From assembly GCA_040772005.1 (NCBI GenBank), contig JAXGYZ010000007.1:186001-250000 (forward strand): a stretch of 64,000 nt of DNA, read 5' to 3'. This DNA is from MWBF01 sp040772005 (lineage in GTDB: Bacteria > Chloroflexota > Anaerolineae > CG2-30-64-16). A model generated the notes under the pieces. That model saw only the letters and a program-made list of their open reading frames with translations. It had not been told where the DNA came from and made no database searches. This document shows, in pieces, positions 34,498-44,657 of this stretch (positions are counted from its first letter, which is position 1; every line of letters starts with the position of its first letter). Position numbers and translations under genes: made by a program.

Positions 34498-37400
34498 CTA
34501 GTTTACCCGGTAGATAGTTACATCCGGGTTCCGGTAGATGGCCGCCAGGTCGCCGGCATCCACCAGCACGTCGAATTTGTGCAGCGCGTCCGGGTTGAAC
34601 AGGATACGCTCCAGGCGGCCAATGTAGACGTAGCCGACGCGCAACTCTGCGAGCAGTCGCCGCGCCTCCGCAATGTCGGTGGTCTGAAAAAGACGCTGCG
34701 CCTGCGCCGTGCGTTCCGCGACCTGTTCGCCAGGGCGCTGCTCGTACTGGTGCTGTCCAACGAACGTCGGGAACCCGGTCAGGCTGGCAACGCGCAGCCC
34801 GCCCGCGCGATAGTAGTCGTAGGCGACGCTCTCGCCGTTTACGGTGTAGCTCCCTGCCGGAGCCTCCGCGATGACCGGCGTCCCGCTGACATTGCGCAGC
34901 AGCCATTGGATGGCCTCCCGCTCATGGCGCAGGGCGATAACACTGTCCTGGTCCGGCCAGGTGTACTCACCGACCGTCATGTACGCGGTTGCGTCCAGCG
35001 TTCCAAGCGGCGGCCGCGCGCCGGGGAAACGGTCGTCCACCCGGTTGCGCACGCCAGTGACCAGGAAGACCAGGCTGCCGGTCAACAGCACCGCGGCCGC
35101 AGCCTGCCACGGCACGCGCAGCCAGAGCGGGCTGCGCCGCGCAACACCCCCCACCGCGGGCCACATCCGCGCCGCGGCCACCCCCAGGAACAGCCAGGCG
35201 GGCACGTAGAACTTGAACAGCGTGTTCATGCGGTACCAGTCGCCGCCCGCCAGGAAGTCCCGCAGATAGAGTATCTCCACGCCGCCGATGACGGCCAATC
35301 CCATCACCAGGAGGAGCGCGGTAAAGACATCCTCGACTGAGCGATCGCGGCGCAAGGCCAGCGGCAGCGCCAGGCAGAGCGGGAGTGCCGCCACCGCAGC
35401 GGTCGGCCGCCCCACCGCAGCCAGAACAGCGAGAACCGCGATGAGCGCCAGCAGGCCGAGCAGCCACCCGCGGCCGCCCGCCTGCTCCCCTGCCGCTCTC
35501 CGCCGGATGCGCGCCCACTCGGCAACCGCATAGCTGGCGGCAATGAACAGCCACCCACCCCACACCTGCAGCCACGGCTTGAGCGGCGACGCGTCCCGCA
35601 CCCACCCCAGGAAACGCGCCAGGAGCGGCCCATGCCCATTGCCGATCTGGGGCACGTAGCTGACATAGAACGGCCAGTACGCGGCGATGGCGAACGCGCC
35701 GATGGCCGCGGCTGCCACGAAGCCAAGCGCCAGGCCCCAGGCAGGCGCTTGGCCTGCCCCTACGATGCGACGCCAGCCGCGCAACATCAGCGCGCCCAGC
35801 ACCAGCAACGCGTAGGTGGGCAGATCCCACGTGTTGATTGCGCCGAGCGCGCCTAATGCTATGACTAGCATAGCCATGTTAAAAAATGCTTGTCCGGCGC
35901 TTAAGCGCAAATGAGAGCGCAGCCAGTTGAGCGCGAACCCGATGACCAGGATGCCGAACGGCATCGCGATCAGGTGCGGGTGCAGGTCTGCGAAGGTAAA
36001 CGACCAGAGCGGGAACTCGTTGATTGTATATGGAATGACGCGGCTGGCGGCCCAGTAATCGTAGGGTGGCGGCGCGCCTCCGCGCACGAGCTGCGCGACC
36101 GTGTCCAGCAGCCACGATAAGCCCTGGAGGTTGCCCAGGAGGAGGGTTGCTGCGACCGCCACCAGCGGCCCAACGAACCACCGCCGCGAGCGGCCCATAG
36201 TTAGGCTCGTCGCGACGCTGAACACACCGAGTGCAGTGAGCGCGAAGATAGACGGGATTGCCAGGTTGAACGCCACCTCCGGCACGATGCCGGTGAGCTT
36301 GATGAGCACACCGACAAGGTACAGCCCGAAGTAGTAGTAGTTGATGATGCCGCCCGCAAAGTATGGGTCGAGCGGCGGAAAGTTCGGGCTGCGCAGGATG
36401 GCGTTGAGGAAAGCGAACTCCATGAACTTCTCGCCGCCGTTCCAGGGCTGCCACAGATCCGGGTTGAGCAGCCGCACGCCGGTGAACGCCAGGAACGCGA
36501 GCGCGTAGACCGCCTCCTCTGCCAGCAGCAGCCGGCCGTGGCTTCGCTGGAATGCAGCGATGCGCTCCCGCTGCGCTGTCCAGGCCACGCGGCCGGCGAT
36601 TGCCAGCAGGAGGAGCAGCACGAGCAAGACTTCGAGCCGGTTCTGCCACAGCCCGACGCTCGCGCCCAACCAGTGTACCCACCCTAACAACAGCCAGCCG
36701 GCCGCGCGCGCCAGTCCGTAGCCCCGGTCCGCCAGGCCGCGCAGCAGCAGAAACAGCAGCGGCCAGGTAATCCAGCCAAGCAGACTGGCAACGAACCACC
36801 AGAACAGGACCGCCAGCAGTCCGCTCTCCGAGGCAGCCCGGTTCCAGCGGAAATCGTTGATGACCGGCAGGACGTCGACGGGCTGGTCCAGCGTCAGCGG
36901 GGCATCGGGCGCCGGCGGCTGGTACGTGCTGCGGGCAAGGCCGGGAGCGCGGGACGATGCACCGGAAACAGCCTCCGGCAGGTAGCGCCCCAGCCGCTCG
37001 GCCAGCGTGCCAGCGGGCAGCCGCCCCGTATTCGCGAACACCACGACGTGCGGATGGTCGTAGACCGTGAAGCTCTCGTCCGCATGGTCGTCTGGAATTG
37101 CGAGCGGGCCGAGCCGGGGATAGGCCGTGAACTCAGCGACCCGCGTGTAGCCGAGCTCACCGTCGAACAGCAGGCGGTAATACGCGCTGCCCATCGGATA
37201 GCGACCGGGCAGCCGTTGAATCGGCGCGGACAGCCGGTTGCTGGCGAGGATGAGGTAGTCGCCGCTGGCAAGCTCCGCGGCCAGCGTGCCCAGCTTGGCT
37301 GCAGTGTCCTCATCCCACAAGGGCAGTTCGACGCGCACGTACTCGCGTGCCTCTGGACGGTCCGGCAGCTCGTCCAGCGCGAGCGGCAGCGCATCGTCCC

Positions 37401-39033
37401 AGTGCTCGGTCAGCAGCTTTGCGCTAGCGGGAACCTCCCGGTAGATCCAGCGTGATGCCGCAATCCAGGGATGCTCCTGGTGGTAGACCTGCACGAAGGC
37501 CAACGCCCAGCCCACGGTCACGACGAGCGCGAGCGCGACGAACGCGGGCCGAAAGCTAGAAACTGAAAGCTGGAAGCTGGAAGCAGTGCGAACCTTTGCT
37601 TTGCCAGGCTGGACTCCAGGAATCGGAAGCCGGAAATGCGGAACAAACCTACATTCCTTGGCGCAAGTGCGAAGCTGGGATTCGCTCATCGAGCTTCCGG
37701 CTTCCAGCTTCCAGCTTCCGGCTTCCAGCTTCCAGCGTCCAACCGCCCACGCCGCGCCGAACGCGATGAGGCAGGGCACGATGGGGGCCATGTACCGCAG
37801 GAACTTGGCATGGAACAGGCCGGTTGTGGCGAAGTACGGCAGCACCCATGCCAGCATGACGGTGAGCACCGGGCCGGCACGGTGGCGCCCGAACTGCACC
37901 GTCGCCCACACCAAGCCACCCCATCCGAGAATGCCCAGCGGCCAGCCCAGCCCCCATTGGCTGAGTTGGGCGATGAAGTAGATGTAGGGTATGGTCCCGA
38001 TGTACTGCCGCGTGTACGGCGCATCCATCGCGCCGCTGACCATCGCGTTCTGTCCCCGGATCTGGTTCAGGTAGGCGACCGCCTCGATCAAGGCGAAGGG
38101 GTTGGTCAGCACGAAGGTGATGCCCGCGGCAGTGAGCACAACCGCGAGTCGCCGTGCGATGACCAGCATTTGCGCGCGCAGCGTCCCATCCGGCACGCGG
38201 TACAGCGCAGCCGCAGTCAGCGGAATGACGACCAGGATCGCGCTGAACTTGGAGCCCACGGCCAGCCCGGCCATCACCCCCGCCAGCAACCACGCCCACT
38301 TTCCCCCGCGCAGCGCCCAGCGTGCGGCCAGCGCCACCGCAGCCATCACACAGAAGGTCAGCACGGCATCGACGGTGGCATAGTGGCTGAGCTGGATCGG
38401 CAGGACCGCGAACGCGTAGAAGGCTGCGGCCAGGAGCCCCGCGAGATCACCTGGACTCGAGGCTTTAGCCGGTTGTGTGGGAGTTTCGGAGTGGAAGGGT
38501 TCTGGCTGTAGCTCCAACTTCGGAGATGGGTGGGCCAGCGCATGCCTTCCCAGCCAATAGACCAGGAGCAGCGTGCCCAGATCGGCCAGCGCGGAGATGA
38601 CGCGGCCAACGAGACCCAGGTAGTTGTAGTCCGCCAGGTGACGGCCTATCGTATGCAGCGGCTGAAAGGCCGCCGGGAAGGCCATTGTCGTGTTCGCCAG
38701 CCAATCGGCCAGCGCCACCCCCGCGTGTGCGATGAGCAGCAACAGATACAGCGGGAAGTGCCCGTAGGCGTAGTTGCGCGGTTCGCCCGCCAGTTCCTGT
38801 CCTGCTGCGGGCCAGCGGAACGGGTTGAGCGGCGAGCGCTCGGGATCGAGCGCAGTGCCGAGGTCCGCCGGGAAGGACATCGTATCCGCCACCCAGACGA
38901 TGAACCGCTCGTCCGGGTGGACGTGCTGGAACTGGTCCCAGTTCAGGTCAGTAAAGCGCAGCGCGCCGCCCGCAACCAGAAGTAATGCAAGCAGCGCAAG
39001 GGTGAGTGCGCGACGAATCCGCGGGTCGTTCAC
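34498..39033 (-). CDS. PMT-like domain fused to DUF2298 membrane protein (paralogue A)
   Basis: 1511 residues. The first ~420 residues are a GT-C/PMT-like unit (RFTDLNWDQFQHVHPDERFI with the HPDER loop; GLLAAAFYAFAVLPIQLSHYATVDAV). An outer domain (ASRWIYREVPASAKLLTEHWDDALP) follows. From about 740 the protein repeats the full DUF2298 arrangement (RGLADRGYGLARAAGWLLLG; EKFMEFAFLNAILRSPNFPPLDP; NYYYFGLYLVGVLIKLTGI) and ends with the soluble tail ADLAAIYRNPDVTIYRVN. GTG start overlaps the previous stop by four bases (GTGA). Two in-frame repeat insertions (37555-37740, 38453-38510) lengthen loops relative to paralogue B. A role in lipid-linked sugar transfer is inferred. Confidence 0.82.
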   Translation of the reverse strand: MNDPRIRRALTLALLALLLVAGGALRFTDLNWDQFQHVHPDERFIVWVADTMSFPADLGTALDPERSPLNPFRWPAAGQELAGEPRNYAYGHFPLYLLLLIAHAGVALADWLANTTMAFPAAFQPLHTIGRHLADYNYLGLVGRVISALADLGTLLLVYWLGRHALAHPSPKLELQPEPFHSETPTQPAKASSPGDLAGLLAAAFYAFAVLPIQLSHYATVDAVLTFCVMAAVALAARWALRGGKWAWLLAGVMAGLAVGSKFSAILVVIPLTAAALYRVPDGTLRAQMLVIARRLAVVLTAAGITFVLTNPFALIEAVAYLNQIRGQNAMVSGAMDAPYTRQYIGTIPYIYFIAQLSQWGLGWPLGILGWGGLVWATVQFGRHRAGPVLTVMLAWVLPYFATTGLFHAKFLRYMAPIVPCLIAFGAAWAVGRWKLEAGSWKLEAGSSMSESQLRTCAKECRFVPHFRLPIPGVQPGKAKVRTASSFQLSVSSFRPAFVALALVVTVGWALAFVQVYHQEHPWIAASRWIYREVPASAKLLTEHWDDALPLALDELPDRPEAREYVRVELPLWDEDTAAKLGTLAAELASGDYLILASNRLSAPIQRLPGRYPMGSAYYRLLFDGELGYTRVAEFTAYPRLGPLAIPDDHADESFTVYDHPHVVVFANTGRLPAGTLAERLGRYLPEAVSGASSRAPGLARSTYQPPAPDAPLTLDQPVDVLPVINDFRWNRAASESGLLAVLFWWFVASLLGWITWPLLFLLLRGLADRGYGLARAAGWLLLGWVHWLGASVGLWQNRLEVLLVLLLLLAIAGRVAWTAQRERIAAFQRSHGRLLLAEEAVYALAFLAFTGVRLLNPDLWQPWNGGEKFMEFAFLNAILRSPNFPPLDPYFAGGIINYYYFGLYLVGVLIKLTGIVPEVAFNLAIPSIFALTALGVFSVATSLTMGRSRRWFVGPLVAVAATLLLGNLQGLSWLLDTVAQLVRGGAPPPYDYWAASRVIPYTINEFPLWSFTFADLHPHLIAMPFGILVIGFALNWLRSHLRLSAGQAFFNMAMLVIALGALGAINTWDLPTYALLVLGALMLRGWRRIVGAGQAPAWGLALGFVAAAAIGAFAIAAYWPFYVSYVPQIGNGHGPLLARFLGWVRDASPLKPWLQVWGGWLFIAASYAVAEWARIRRRAAGEQAGGRGWLLGLLALIAVLAVLAAVGRPTAAVAALPLCLALPLALRRDRSVEDVFTALLLVMGLAVIGGVEILYLRDFLAGGDWYRMNTLFKFYVPAWLFLGVAAARMWPAVGGVARRSPLWLRVPWQAAAAVLLTGSLVFLVTGVRNRVDDRFPGARPPLGTLDATAYMTVGEYTWPDQDSVIALRHEREAIQWLLRNVSGTPVIAEAPAGSYTVNGESVAYDYYRAGGLRVASLTGFPTFVGQHQYEQRPGEQVAERTAQAQRLFQTTDIAEARRLLAELRVGYVYIGRLERILFNPDALHKFDVLVDAGDLAAIYRNPDVTIYRVN
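37555..37740. repeat. GCTTCCA-type palindromic repeat inserted in frame (paralogue A)
   Basis: The right arm (37684-37735) is a run of 7-mers GCTTCCA/GCTTCCG; the left arm (37555-37590) holds the complement (GAAAGCTGGAAGCTGGAAGC). They enclose ~95 bases. The insert encodes WKLEAGSWKLEAGSS and Ser/Phe-rich residues between two helices. Related 7-mers occur at 48477-48497 and 33390-33408. Confidence 0.75.
38453..38510. repeat. GTCGAGGCTTTAGCCGG-type repeat inserted in frame (paralogue A)
   Basis: GACTCGAGGCTTTAGCCGGT (38454-38473) matches the intergenic copy at 60871-60891 in 20 of 21 bases when one further base is counted, and a third, weaker copy lies at 59623-59643. Here it is part of the codons for FHSETPTQPAKASSPGD, which are absent from paralogue B. 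Confidence 0.7.
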
Positions 39034-42000
39034 TGCGGTGACAGGAATGTTCCGGTTCGCGGGGTCGGGGTCGGCACCGGCCGCGGACCGATGCCGGCAG
39101 GCACACCGGTGGCGGAGGCCAGGCTGCCGGCGACCCGGTAGATGGTGACCGCGCCGGCCTGGTGCGCGACCTCAAGCATGCCCGCCTGCGCCAGGGCGTC
39201 GAACTTCGCCAGCCCCTCGGGGCTGTAGTAGGCGCGCTCCAGCTCCCCGACGATGATGTAACGGACGCCATAGAGCGCCAGCAGGCGGCCCGTGCGGGCC
39301 AGATCGGTGGTGTTGTAAAGCTCCTGCACGTGCGCAACGCGGCGTTCGACCGCAATGCTCGGCACGACCGACCGCTGCTGTCGCTGATGCCAGTTCCACC
39401 CCTGCACTGTCGGCAACCCCGTGTAGTTGGCGAACCGGCTGCCCCAGCGGTACTCAGGGATCTGCGCCTCCAGGATGACGGGCGAGCCCTCGACGTTTTG
39501 CAGCAGCCACAGCATGGCCTGCCGGTCGTCGGCCAGCCGCAGGTCGCGACCGTTATCCGAGTATTGCGCCCGCTCCATGTAGGCCATGCCGTCCAGCCCG
39601 CGCGGCGATGCCTCGGCAGAGAAGCGGTCGCGCACCTTGGCACGCGCGGCGAACGGCGGATAGAGCATCGTCCCGGCGAACAACAACAGCAGCACAACTG
39701 CCACCGCGCGACGCCAGCCCGGCCGCCATGCGAACGCACGCGGCAGCCACGTCGCCAGCCCGAAGGCCGTCGCCACGCCGAAGATGACCCAGGCCTGCAG
39801 GTAGAACTTGAACACCGTGTTCATGCGGCCGATGTCGTCCTTCTGCCGGACCAGCTCGACGCCCATCGTGATGGCAAGCGCCAGCGCCAGCAGCAGCAAC
39901 GCCAGCCGCCGCGCGGGCGGAATGTCACGGCCGAGGCCCAGGATTGCAGCCAGGGCGAAGAGCGGCAGCGCGATCAGCCAGACCTGAATCTTGAGGAACA
40001 GGCCGAACGCCAACAGCAGCACCAGCGCGCCTGCGATGAAGGGCAGCGCGATGTCCAGCCACACGGGCAGCGCTCGCTCGTTGCGCTGGCTGACGAGCTC
40101 TGCGACCAGTTGCACGGCCGCCAGCACGAGGAAGAAGCCCCACATCACAAAGTAGTCGGGCAACTGCGTCCGTGCCTCGTTCCACAGTTGCAGCCCCGCA
40201 TACGCGGTTGCATAGTGGCTGGTGTACGGATAGAAGGCCACCGACGCAATGACCACGAGCAAGGCGACCCGCCAGACGACGCTGACTGCCGACCGGAACA
40301 GGAAGCCGAGCCAGCCGGTAAGGTTGGCCGGCCGTACCATGCGCTGCCGCCGGACACCCTCCATCACGACGATGGCGGCCAGCGCGGCCAGTGTGTAGGT
40401 CGGGAAGTCCCAGGTATTCGTCGCGCGCAGCGCACCCGCGACGAAGCCAACCAGCGCCAGCGGCAGCAGCTCGGCCAGCGGGATGTACCACGGCGACGGC
40501 TCGGCATTACGAAGATCAGCGTGTGGATGCCACTCCACCAGGCGCACAAGCGCGACGATGCCGGCCAGCGCCAGCAGCGTCAGCGGCAGCGCCAGCATGT
40601 GCGCGTGCAGGTCGGCATAGGTAAAGGTGAAGAACGGGAACTCGTTGATGGTGTCCGGGATGACGCGGGAGGCATTCCAGAACCACCAGTCGTTCGGGAA
40701 GTCGAGTCGGGCGCGGCCCGTCACCACCGCGGCGAGCCCGCTGAGCGCGGCCAGCACGCGCGATACCGCGCCCTCCGCAGATGCACCCGCGCTCGCACGC
40801 AGGATGAGCTGCTCATACAGCAGCTTGACGTTGCCGAGGTTGCCGATAATCACGACGAAGAAGACGCCGGCCAGCCCCGCCAGGACCGGCCCGATGCGCA
40901 TCCCCTGGTAGGCCGGCTCTTCGTCGGGCAGCACCGTCGCATGATCACCGTCAGCCAGATTGAAGGCCGCCGCAAACGCGCCCAGCCCGGTCAGGCCGAA
41001 AAGAGTGGGCACGGCCAGGTTGTAGGCGACCCACGGCACGATGCCGGTCAGTTTCGTGAGCACGGCGACCATCACCCAGCCGAAATAGTAGTAGTTGATG
41101 TAGCCGCCCGCGTGCCACGGGTCATACGGCGGGAAATGGGTCGAGCGGATGATCGCGTTGAGATATGCGAATTCCATCGGCTTCTCGCCTCCGCGCGCCG
41201 GATGCCACAGGTCAGGATTGCCGATGCGGATGAGCAGAAAGAGACCGAACAGCAGGAGGAAGACCGCTTCCTCGGTGAACAGCAGCGCGCCCCGCTCGCG
41301 GACGAACTGGCGCAGCGCGGCCCGCTGCCGCCACGCCATAACGCCCGACAGCCCGATGAGCAGGCCCAGCGCCAGCGCGATCCACCACTGCGCGAACGGA
41401 ACCGCCTTCAGGCTCGGCCCCAGCCAACTCAACCATGCGAGCAGGAGCAGGCCCAGCGTCTTGCTGACCCCATAGCCCCGGTCCGCGAGACGGCGGAAGA
41501 TCACGAACGCAAACGGGAACGCCGCCACGCCCAGCACTGCCAGCAGGAGCAGCCACACGATGACCGCAACCACCTGCGAACGATTGACAAGGCTCGCCAG
41601 ATCGAACATCGCGGACCATGTGCCGCCGGCCTGCTGCTGCGCAGCCTCTTCCGGCGTCAGGTACAGCGCGGTCGGCGCCTGACTGACCTGCTTGGGCCAC
41701 ATCATCAGCGTGTTTTCCAGGTCGATCGGATCGAAGTACGATCGGACCGTTGCCTCGCTGTAATCCGCGGTCTTACGATAGATGCGCACCTCCGGGTGGT
41801 CGTAAACGCTGAACGCCTCCTCCGCCTGTAAGCCACCGTTAGTGGCGGCGTCGTCGAACTCAATGCCGAAGATGGTTGGGAAAGATGTGAAGCGGCCGGC
41901 GAGCTCGAAGCCCAGCTTCTCCTCGAACAGCAGCCGGTAATACTCTGTCGTCATCGGGTAGCGCATGGGCAGTCGCGGGATGGAACCCCAGAGCCGGTTG

Positions 42001-43805
42001 GACGACAGCACCAGGACGTCTGCCTCGTTCAGCCACCGGATGAGCTTCTCGCGTTTTTCAGCGGTATCCTCATCGTAGTTCGTGATCTGGCCGGTCTGCT
42101 GCCCGGTGTTCGGGTCCGTGAGGCCATAATAGCGGCCATACGGCTTGAAGCTCATGTTGCCATCGATGCTGAACGGCAGCGGGTCATCCCAGTGCTCGTT
42201 TGCGATGACGCTCCCCTCCGGAATATTGGCGTAGATCCAGCGCGACGCGGTGATGCGCGTCAACGGCCGGCGGTAGATCGCGAGGAAGCCCCACCCCCAC
42301 AGCATCGTGCCGATGGTGACGAGCACGATGAGCGCATAGGCGATGGATGAGCGACCCTTCATTGAAGATTGAAGATGTGCGAAGCGAAGCTTCGCCAAGA
42401 TTGGCCGCCGCCACCATTGCATCTCCGCCCCAAGGCTCGAATCTGCAATCTTCAATCTGTAATCTGCAATCGCAAACAACACCCACGCCGCCATCAGCGC
42501 CAGCAGCGGATAGATAGGCAGCAGGTAACGCATGGACTGGACGTACTGGAGGCCCTGCCAGAGGAACATGCCGCCGATCCACGCGACCGGCAGCAGGTGT
42601 GACTTGACCAGCGCACGCCGCGCGAGGTCGGTCAAGGGGGTAACGCGGGTGAAGGCCAGCACCACCTGTATCGTGGCCGCGAGCCAGCCGGCCCACCCTG
42701 CCAGCCCCAGCGGCAAGCCCATGCCCCAGACGACCATGTTGACGAAGGGAAAGACAAATGGCGTGCGGTTGGTCCATTGATGGCCGGGCGGATAGTCCGC
42801 ATCGCCCCCGATGAGCTGCTGAATCTGACGCATATTGCTGCGCCACTGGGCGGAGAATGAGAAGTCCAGCAGCGACGTGCCGCCGAACGCATACGGCTGC
42901 GCGACGCGGAACACTGCGATAGCGACGACGCCCATCAGCACGAACCGGAACAGCGTCGCCTGCAGCAACATGCTGACCCACGGCAGGTCGACCCGCCCCC
43001 CGCTCGCCTGCTGCGTCTGCAGCTCTTCCCACACGCGGATGCCCGCGGCCAGCAGCGCGATGCCTGCCAGCGGCGCAAGATTGATGCGACACGCGACGCT
43101 CGCGCCGAGACCGGCGCCGAGCGCCAGGTACGTGCCCCAGCCGCCCCCTTGCGCCACCCGCACGGCAAAGTAGAACGTGACCAGCGCGAAGAACGTGCCG
43201 AAGGTGTCGACCGTGAAGAAGTGCGACTGTTGGAGCGGCAGTGCCGCGAACGCGTAAAACAGCGCGGCAAGCAGCCCCGCGCGCTTGCTGTAGAGCCGCT
43301 GGCCGATGATGTAGATGAGCCAGACACACCCGAGGTCGAACAGGCCGGACAGCGCACGGCCCACGAGATGCACACCATCGTAACCGATCATGTTGATCGG
43401 CGTGCCCGAGGCCGTATTCCAGAGCCCGAATGCCTGATTCACTCCATCAGCCATCTGCGCGACCACCCGCACGATGAAGATGGGCAGCGTGCCGTAAACG
43501 AAGAAGTCGTACCCCTTGTTGTAGGGGCTCATGGGTGAGGTCGTGCTGTCGAAGAACTGGCCCAGGCTCTGCGGCAGTTCCAGCGCACTGACCACCATCG
43601 TCAGGAACCGCTCGTCCGGATGGATGTGCGTGCCCTCGTCCCAATTGAGGTTCGTCAGCCGCAGGAAGGCAGCGATAACCAGGATGGCGACCAGAATCCA
43701 GCGCGGTGCCGCGTTGGTTGCCAGCCACTCGCGCGCCCGGTCTACCAGACTGGGCACAGCCGGTCCGCGTTCAGCCTCTACGAGTGCATCAGTTGAATAC
43801 CGCAT
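39030..43805 (-). CDS. PMT-like domain fused to DUF2298 membrane protein (paralogue B)
   Basis: 1591 residues with the same two-part plan as paralogue A. N-terminal PMT-like unit: RLTNLNWDEGTHIHPDERFL, GQRLYSKRAGLLAALFYAFA. Outer segment: ITASRWIYANIPEGSVIANE and EHWDDPLPF. From about 740 the DUF2298 unit: RLADRGYGVSKTLGLLLLAW, EKPMEFAYLNAIIRSTHFPP, NYYYFGWVMVAVLTKLTGIV. The soluble tail ends RTGTFLSPQ after a Thr/Pro-rich stretch. Its residues just after WVLFA carry a repeat-derived insert (42361-42472) at the same loop where paralogue A carries a different repeat. It is probably the product of a gene duplication with paralogue A. ATG at 43805. Confidence 0.82.
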   Translation of the reverse strand: MRYSTDALVEAERGPAVPSLVDRAREWLATNAAPRWILVAILVIAAFLRLTNLNWDEGTHIHPDERFLTMVVSALELPQSLGQFFDSTTSPMSPYNKGYDFFVYGTLPIFIVRVVAQMADGVNQAFGLWNTASGTPINMIGYDGVHLVGRALSGLFDLGCVWLIYIIGQRLYSKRAGLLAALFYAFAALPLQQSHFFTVDTFGTFFALVTFYFAVRVAQGGGWGTYLALGAGLGASVACRINLAPLAGIALLAAGIRVWEELQTQQASGGRVDLPWVSMLLQATLFRFVLMGVVAIAVFRVAQPYAFGGTSLLDFSFSAQWRSNMRQIQQLIGGDADYPPGHQWTNRTPFVFPFVNMVVWGMGLPLGLAGWAGWLAATIQVVLAFTRVTPLTDLARRALVKSHLLPVAWIGGMFLWQGLQYVQSMRYLLPIYPLLALMAAWVLFAIADYRLKIADSSLGAEMQWWRRPILAKLRFAHLQSSMKGRSSIAYALIVLVTIGTMLWGWGFLAIYRRPLTRITASRWIYANIPEGSVIANEHWDDPLPFSIDGNMSFKPYGRYYGLTDPNTGQQTGQITNYDEDTAEKREKLIRWLNEADVLVLSSNRLWGSIPRLPMRYPMTTEYYRLLFEEKLGFELAGRFTSFPTIFGIEFDDAATNGGLQAEEAFSVYDHPEVRIYRKTADYSEATVRSYFDPIDLENTLMMWPKQVSQAPTALYLTPEEAAQQQAGGTWSAMFDLASLVNRSQVVAVIVWLLLLAVLGVAAFPFAFVIFRRLADRGYGVSKTLGLLLLAWLSWLGPSLKAVPFAQWWIALALGLLIGLSGVMAWRQRAALRQFVRERGALLFTEEAVFLLLFGLFLLIRIGNPDLWHPARGGEKPMEFAYLNAIIRSTHFPPYDPWHAGGYINYYYFGWVMVAVLTKLTGIVPWVAYNLAVPTLFGLTGLGAFAAAFNLADGDHATVLPDEEPAYQGMRIGPVLAGLAGVFFVVIIGNLGNVKLLYEQLILRASAGASAEGAVSRVLAALSGLAAVVTGRARLDFPNDWWFWNASRVIPDTINEFPFFTFTYADLHAHMLALPLTLLALAGIVALVRLVEWHPHADLRNAEPSPWYIPLAELLPLALVGFVAGALRATNTWDFPTYTLAALAAIVVMEGVRRQRMVRPANLTGWLGFLFRSAVSVVWRVALLVVIASVAFYPYTSHYATAYAGLQLWNEARTQLPDYFVMWGFFLVLAAVQLVAELVSQRNERALPVWLDIALPFIAGALVLLLAFGLFLKIQVWLIALPLFALAAILGLGRDIPPARRLALLLLALALAITMGVELVRQKDDIGRMNTVFKFYLQAWVIFGVATAFGLATWLPRAFAWRPGWRRAVAVVLLLLFAGTMLYPPFAARAKVRDRFSAEASPRGLDGMAYMERAQYSDNGRDLRLADDRQAMLWLLQNVEGSPVILEAQIPEYRWGSRFANYTGLPTVQGWNWHQRQQRSVVPSIAVERRVAHVQELYNTTDLARTGRLLALYGVRYIIVGELERAYYSPEGLAKFDALAQAGMLEVAHQAGAVTIYRVAGSLASATGVPAGIGPRPVPTPTPRTGTFLSPQ
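42361..42472. repeat. ATTGAAGATT/AATCTGCAAT-type palindromic repeat inserted in frame (paralogue B)
   Basis: The left arm ATTGAAGATTGAAGAT (42361-42376) faces ATCTGCAATCTTCAATCTG and a further AATCTGCAAT (42451-42470). Read on the minus strand it encodes IADYRLKIADSS and, after a variable middle, AHLQSSMKG. It sits at the loop where paralogue A has the GCTTCCA repeat. Confidence 0.72.
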
Positions 43806-43831
43806 GAGGAGATTGCTCCGTTGATCTCGAT

Positions 43832-43893
43832 AGACAGGATTTACAGGATTGACGGGATTTTCCTTCAGGTCATCCTGTCAATCCTGTCTTGTC
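43832..43893. repeat. ACAGGATT-type palindromic repeat
   Basis: GACAGGATTTACAGGATTGA (43832-43851) faces ATCCTGTCAATCCTGTCTTG (from 43871). The repeat has an 8-10-base internal period and fills the gap between the GT2 gene and paralogue B. Confidence 0.7.
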
Positions 43894-43904
43894 AGGTCGG
43901 TCAC

Positions 43905-44657
43905 TCACGGCCTTCGCGCCTTCGTGCCCCATAGCCGCCCGGTCGCGCGTATGCGCAGCCAGTAGTGCAGCATATCACGCACCGTCGCCAGGATCAGCGC
44001 GGGGCGTGCGCCGGTCGCGCGGCCCGTGCCGCGCGGGACATAGCTCACCTCGACCTCTGCGATCCGGTAGCCAAGTGCCTTCGCCTTGATGATCGTCTCG
44101 GCATGGAAGAACGCGCTGCGCCAGTACTCGATCGTCATGGCGCGCAGCACGACCAGCCGGTACATCGTGATGTAATTGAACTGCCGCTCGCGCATCCCGA
44201 ACAGGAACTGGATCAGCCCGATATTGACGAACGACACGATCCGTCGCCAGCCCGAATAGTCGCTCCGGTCCGACCGGATGCCGACCAGCACGTCCGCGGT
44301 CTCTGCCGCAGCGAAATACCGCTGCAGCTCCGCCAGATCCATCGCCAGGTCCGCCGGAATCAGGATGAACCACTCCCCCCGCGCCGCAGCCACCCCGCTG
44401 ATGAAACCGCCGCCGATGCCCTCGTTGACGGCATGGTGGATCACGCGCACCTGCTCGTGGATGCCCGCCAGCCCATCCGCCACGCTGCCGGTCGCATCGG
44501 TGCTGGCATCATCCGCGATGAGCACCTCATAGGTGATGCCGTGCCGGTCCAGCGCGGCCAGCAGCGCCTCAACACTGACCGCCAGCCCGCGCGCCTCATT
44601 ATACGCGGGCATCAGCACCGTCAAGGTCAGGCTATTCGAACTTGAACTCGCGCACAT
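43905..44657 (-). CDS. Family 2 glycosyltransferase (polyprenyl-phosphate sugar synthase-like)
   Basis: 250 residues of the GT-A fold: LTVLMPAYNEARGLAVSVEA at the N-terminus, EVLIADDASTDATG (first acidic site) and FILIPADLAMDLAELQRY (DxD-like region), then GIGGGFISGVAAARGEW. It resembles dolichol/undecaprenyl-phosphate mannosyl- or glucosyltransferases (Dpm1/GtrB group) but lacks clear C-terminal membrane helices. In the cytoplasm it would load a sugar on the lipid carrier used by the GT-C-type neighbours. The ATG overlaps the end of the upstream YfhO-PMT gene by 26 bases, so the two are coupled. Confidence 0.85.
   Translation of the reverse strand: MCASSSSNSLTLTVLMPAYNEARGLAVSVEALLAALDRHGITYEVLIADDASTDATGSVADGLAGIHEQVRVIHHAVNEGIGGGFISGVAAARGEWFILIPADLAMDLAELQRYFAAAETADVLVGIRSDRSDYSGWRRIVSFVNIGLIQFLFGMRERQFNYITMYRLVVLRAMTIEYWRSAFFHAETIIKAKALGYRIAEVEVSYVPRGTGRATGARPALILATVRDMLHYWLRIRATGRLWGTKARRP

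Noticed and set aside
37684..37740. Tandem 7-mers considered as a CRISPR array
   Set aside because: There are no unique spacers and units are only seven bases; it is a short-period repeat inside a gene.
39162..41831. 889-codon open frame on the + strand opposite a DUF2298 protein
   Set aside because: Low-complexity Arg/Gln-rich translation without motifs; antisense shadow of the minus-strand gene.
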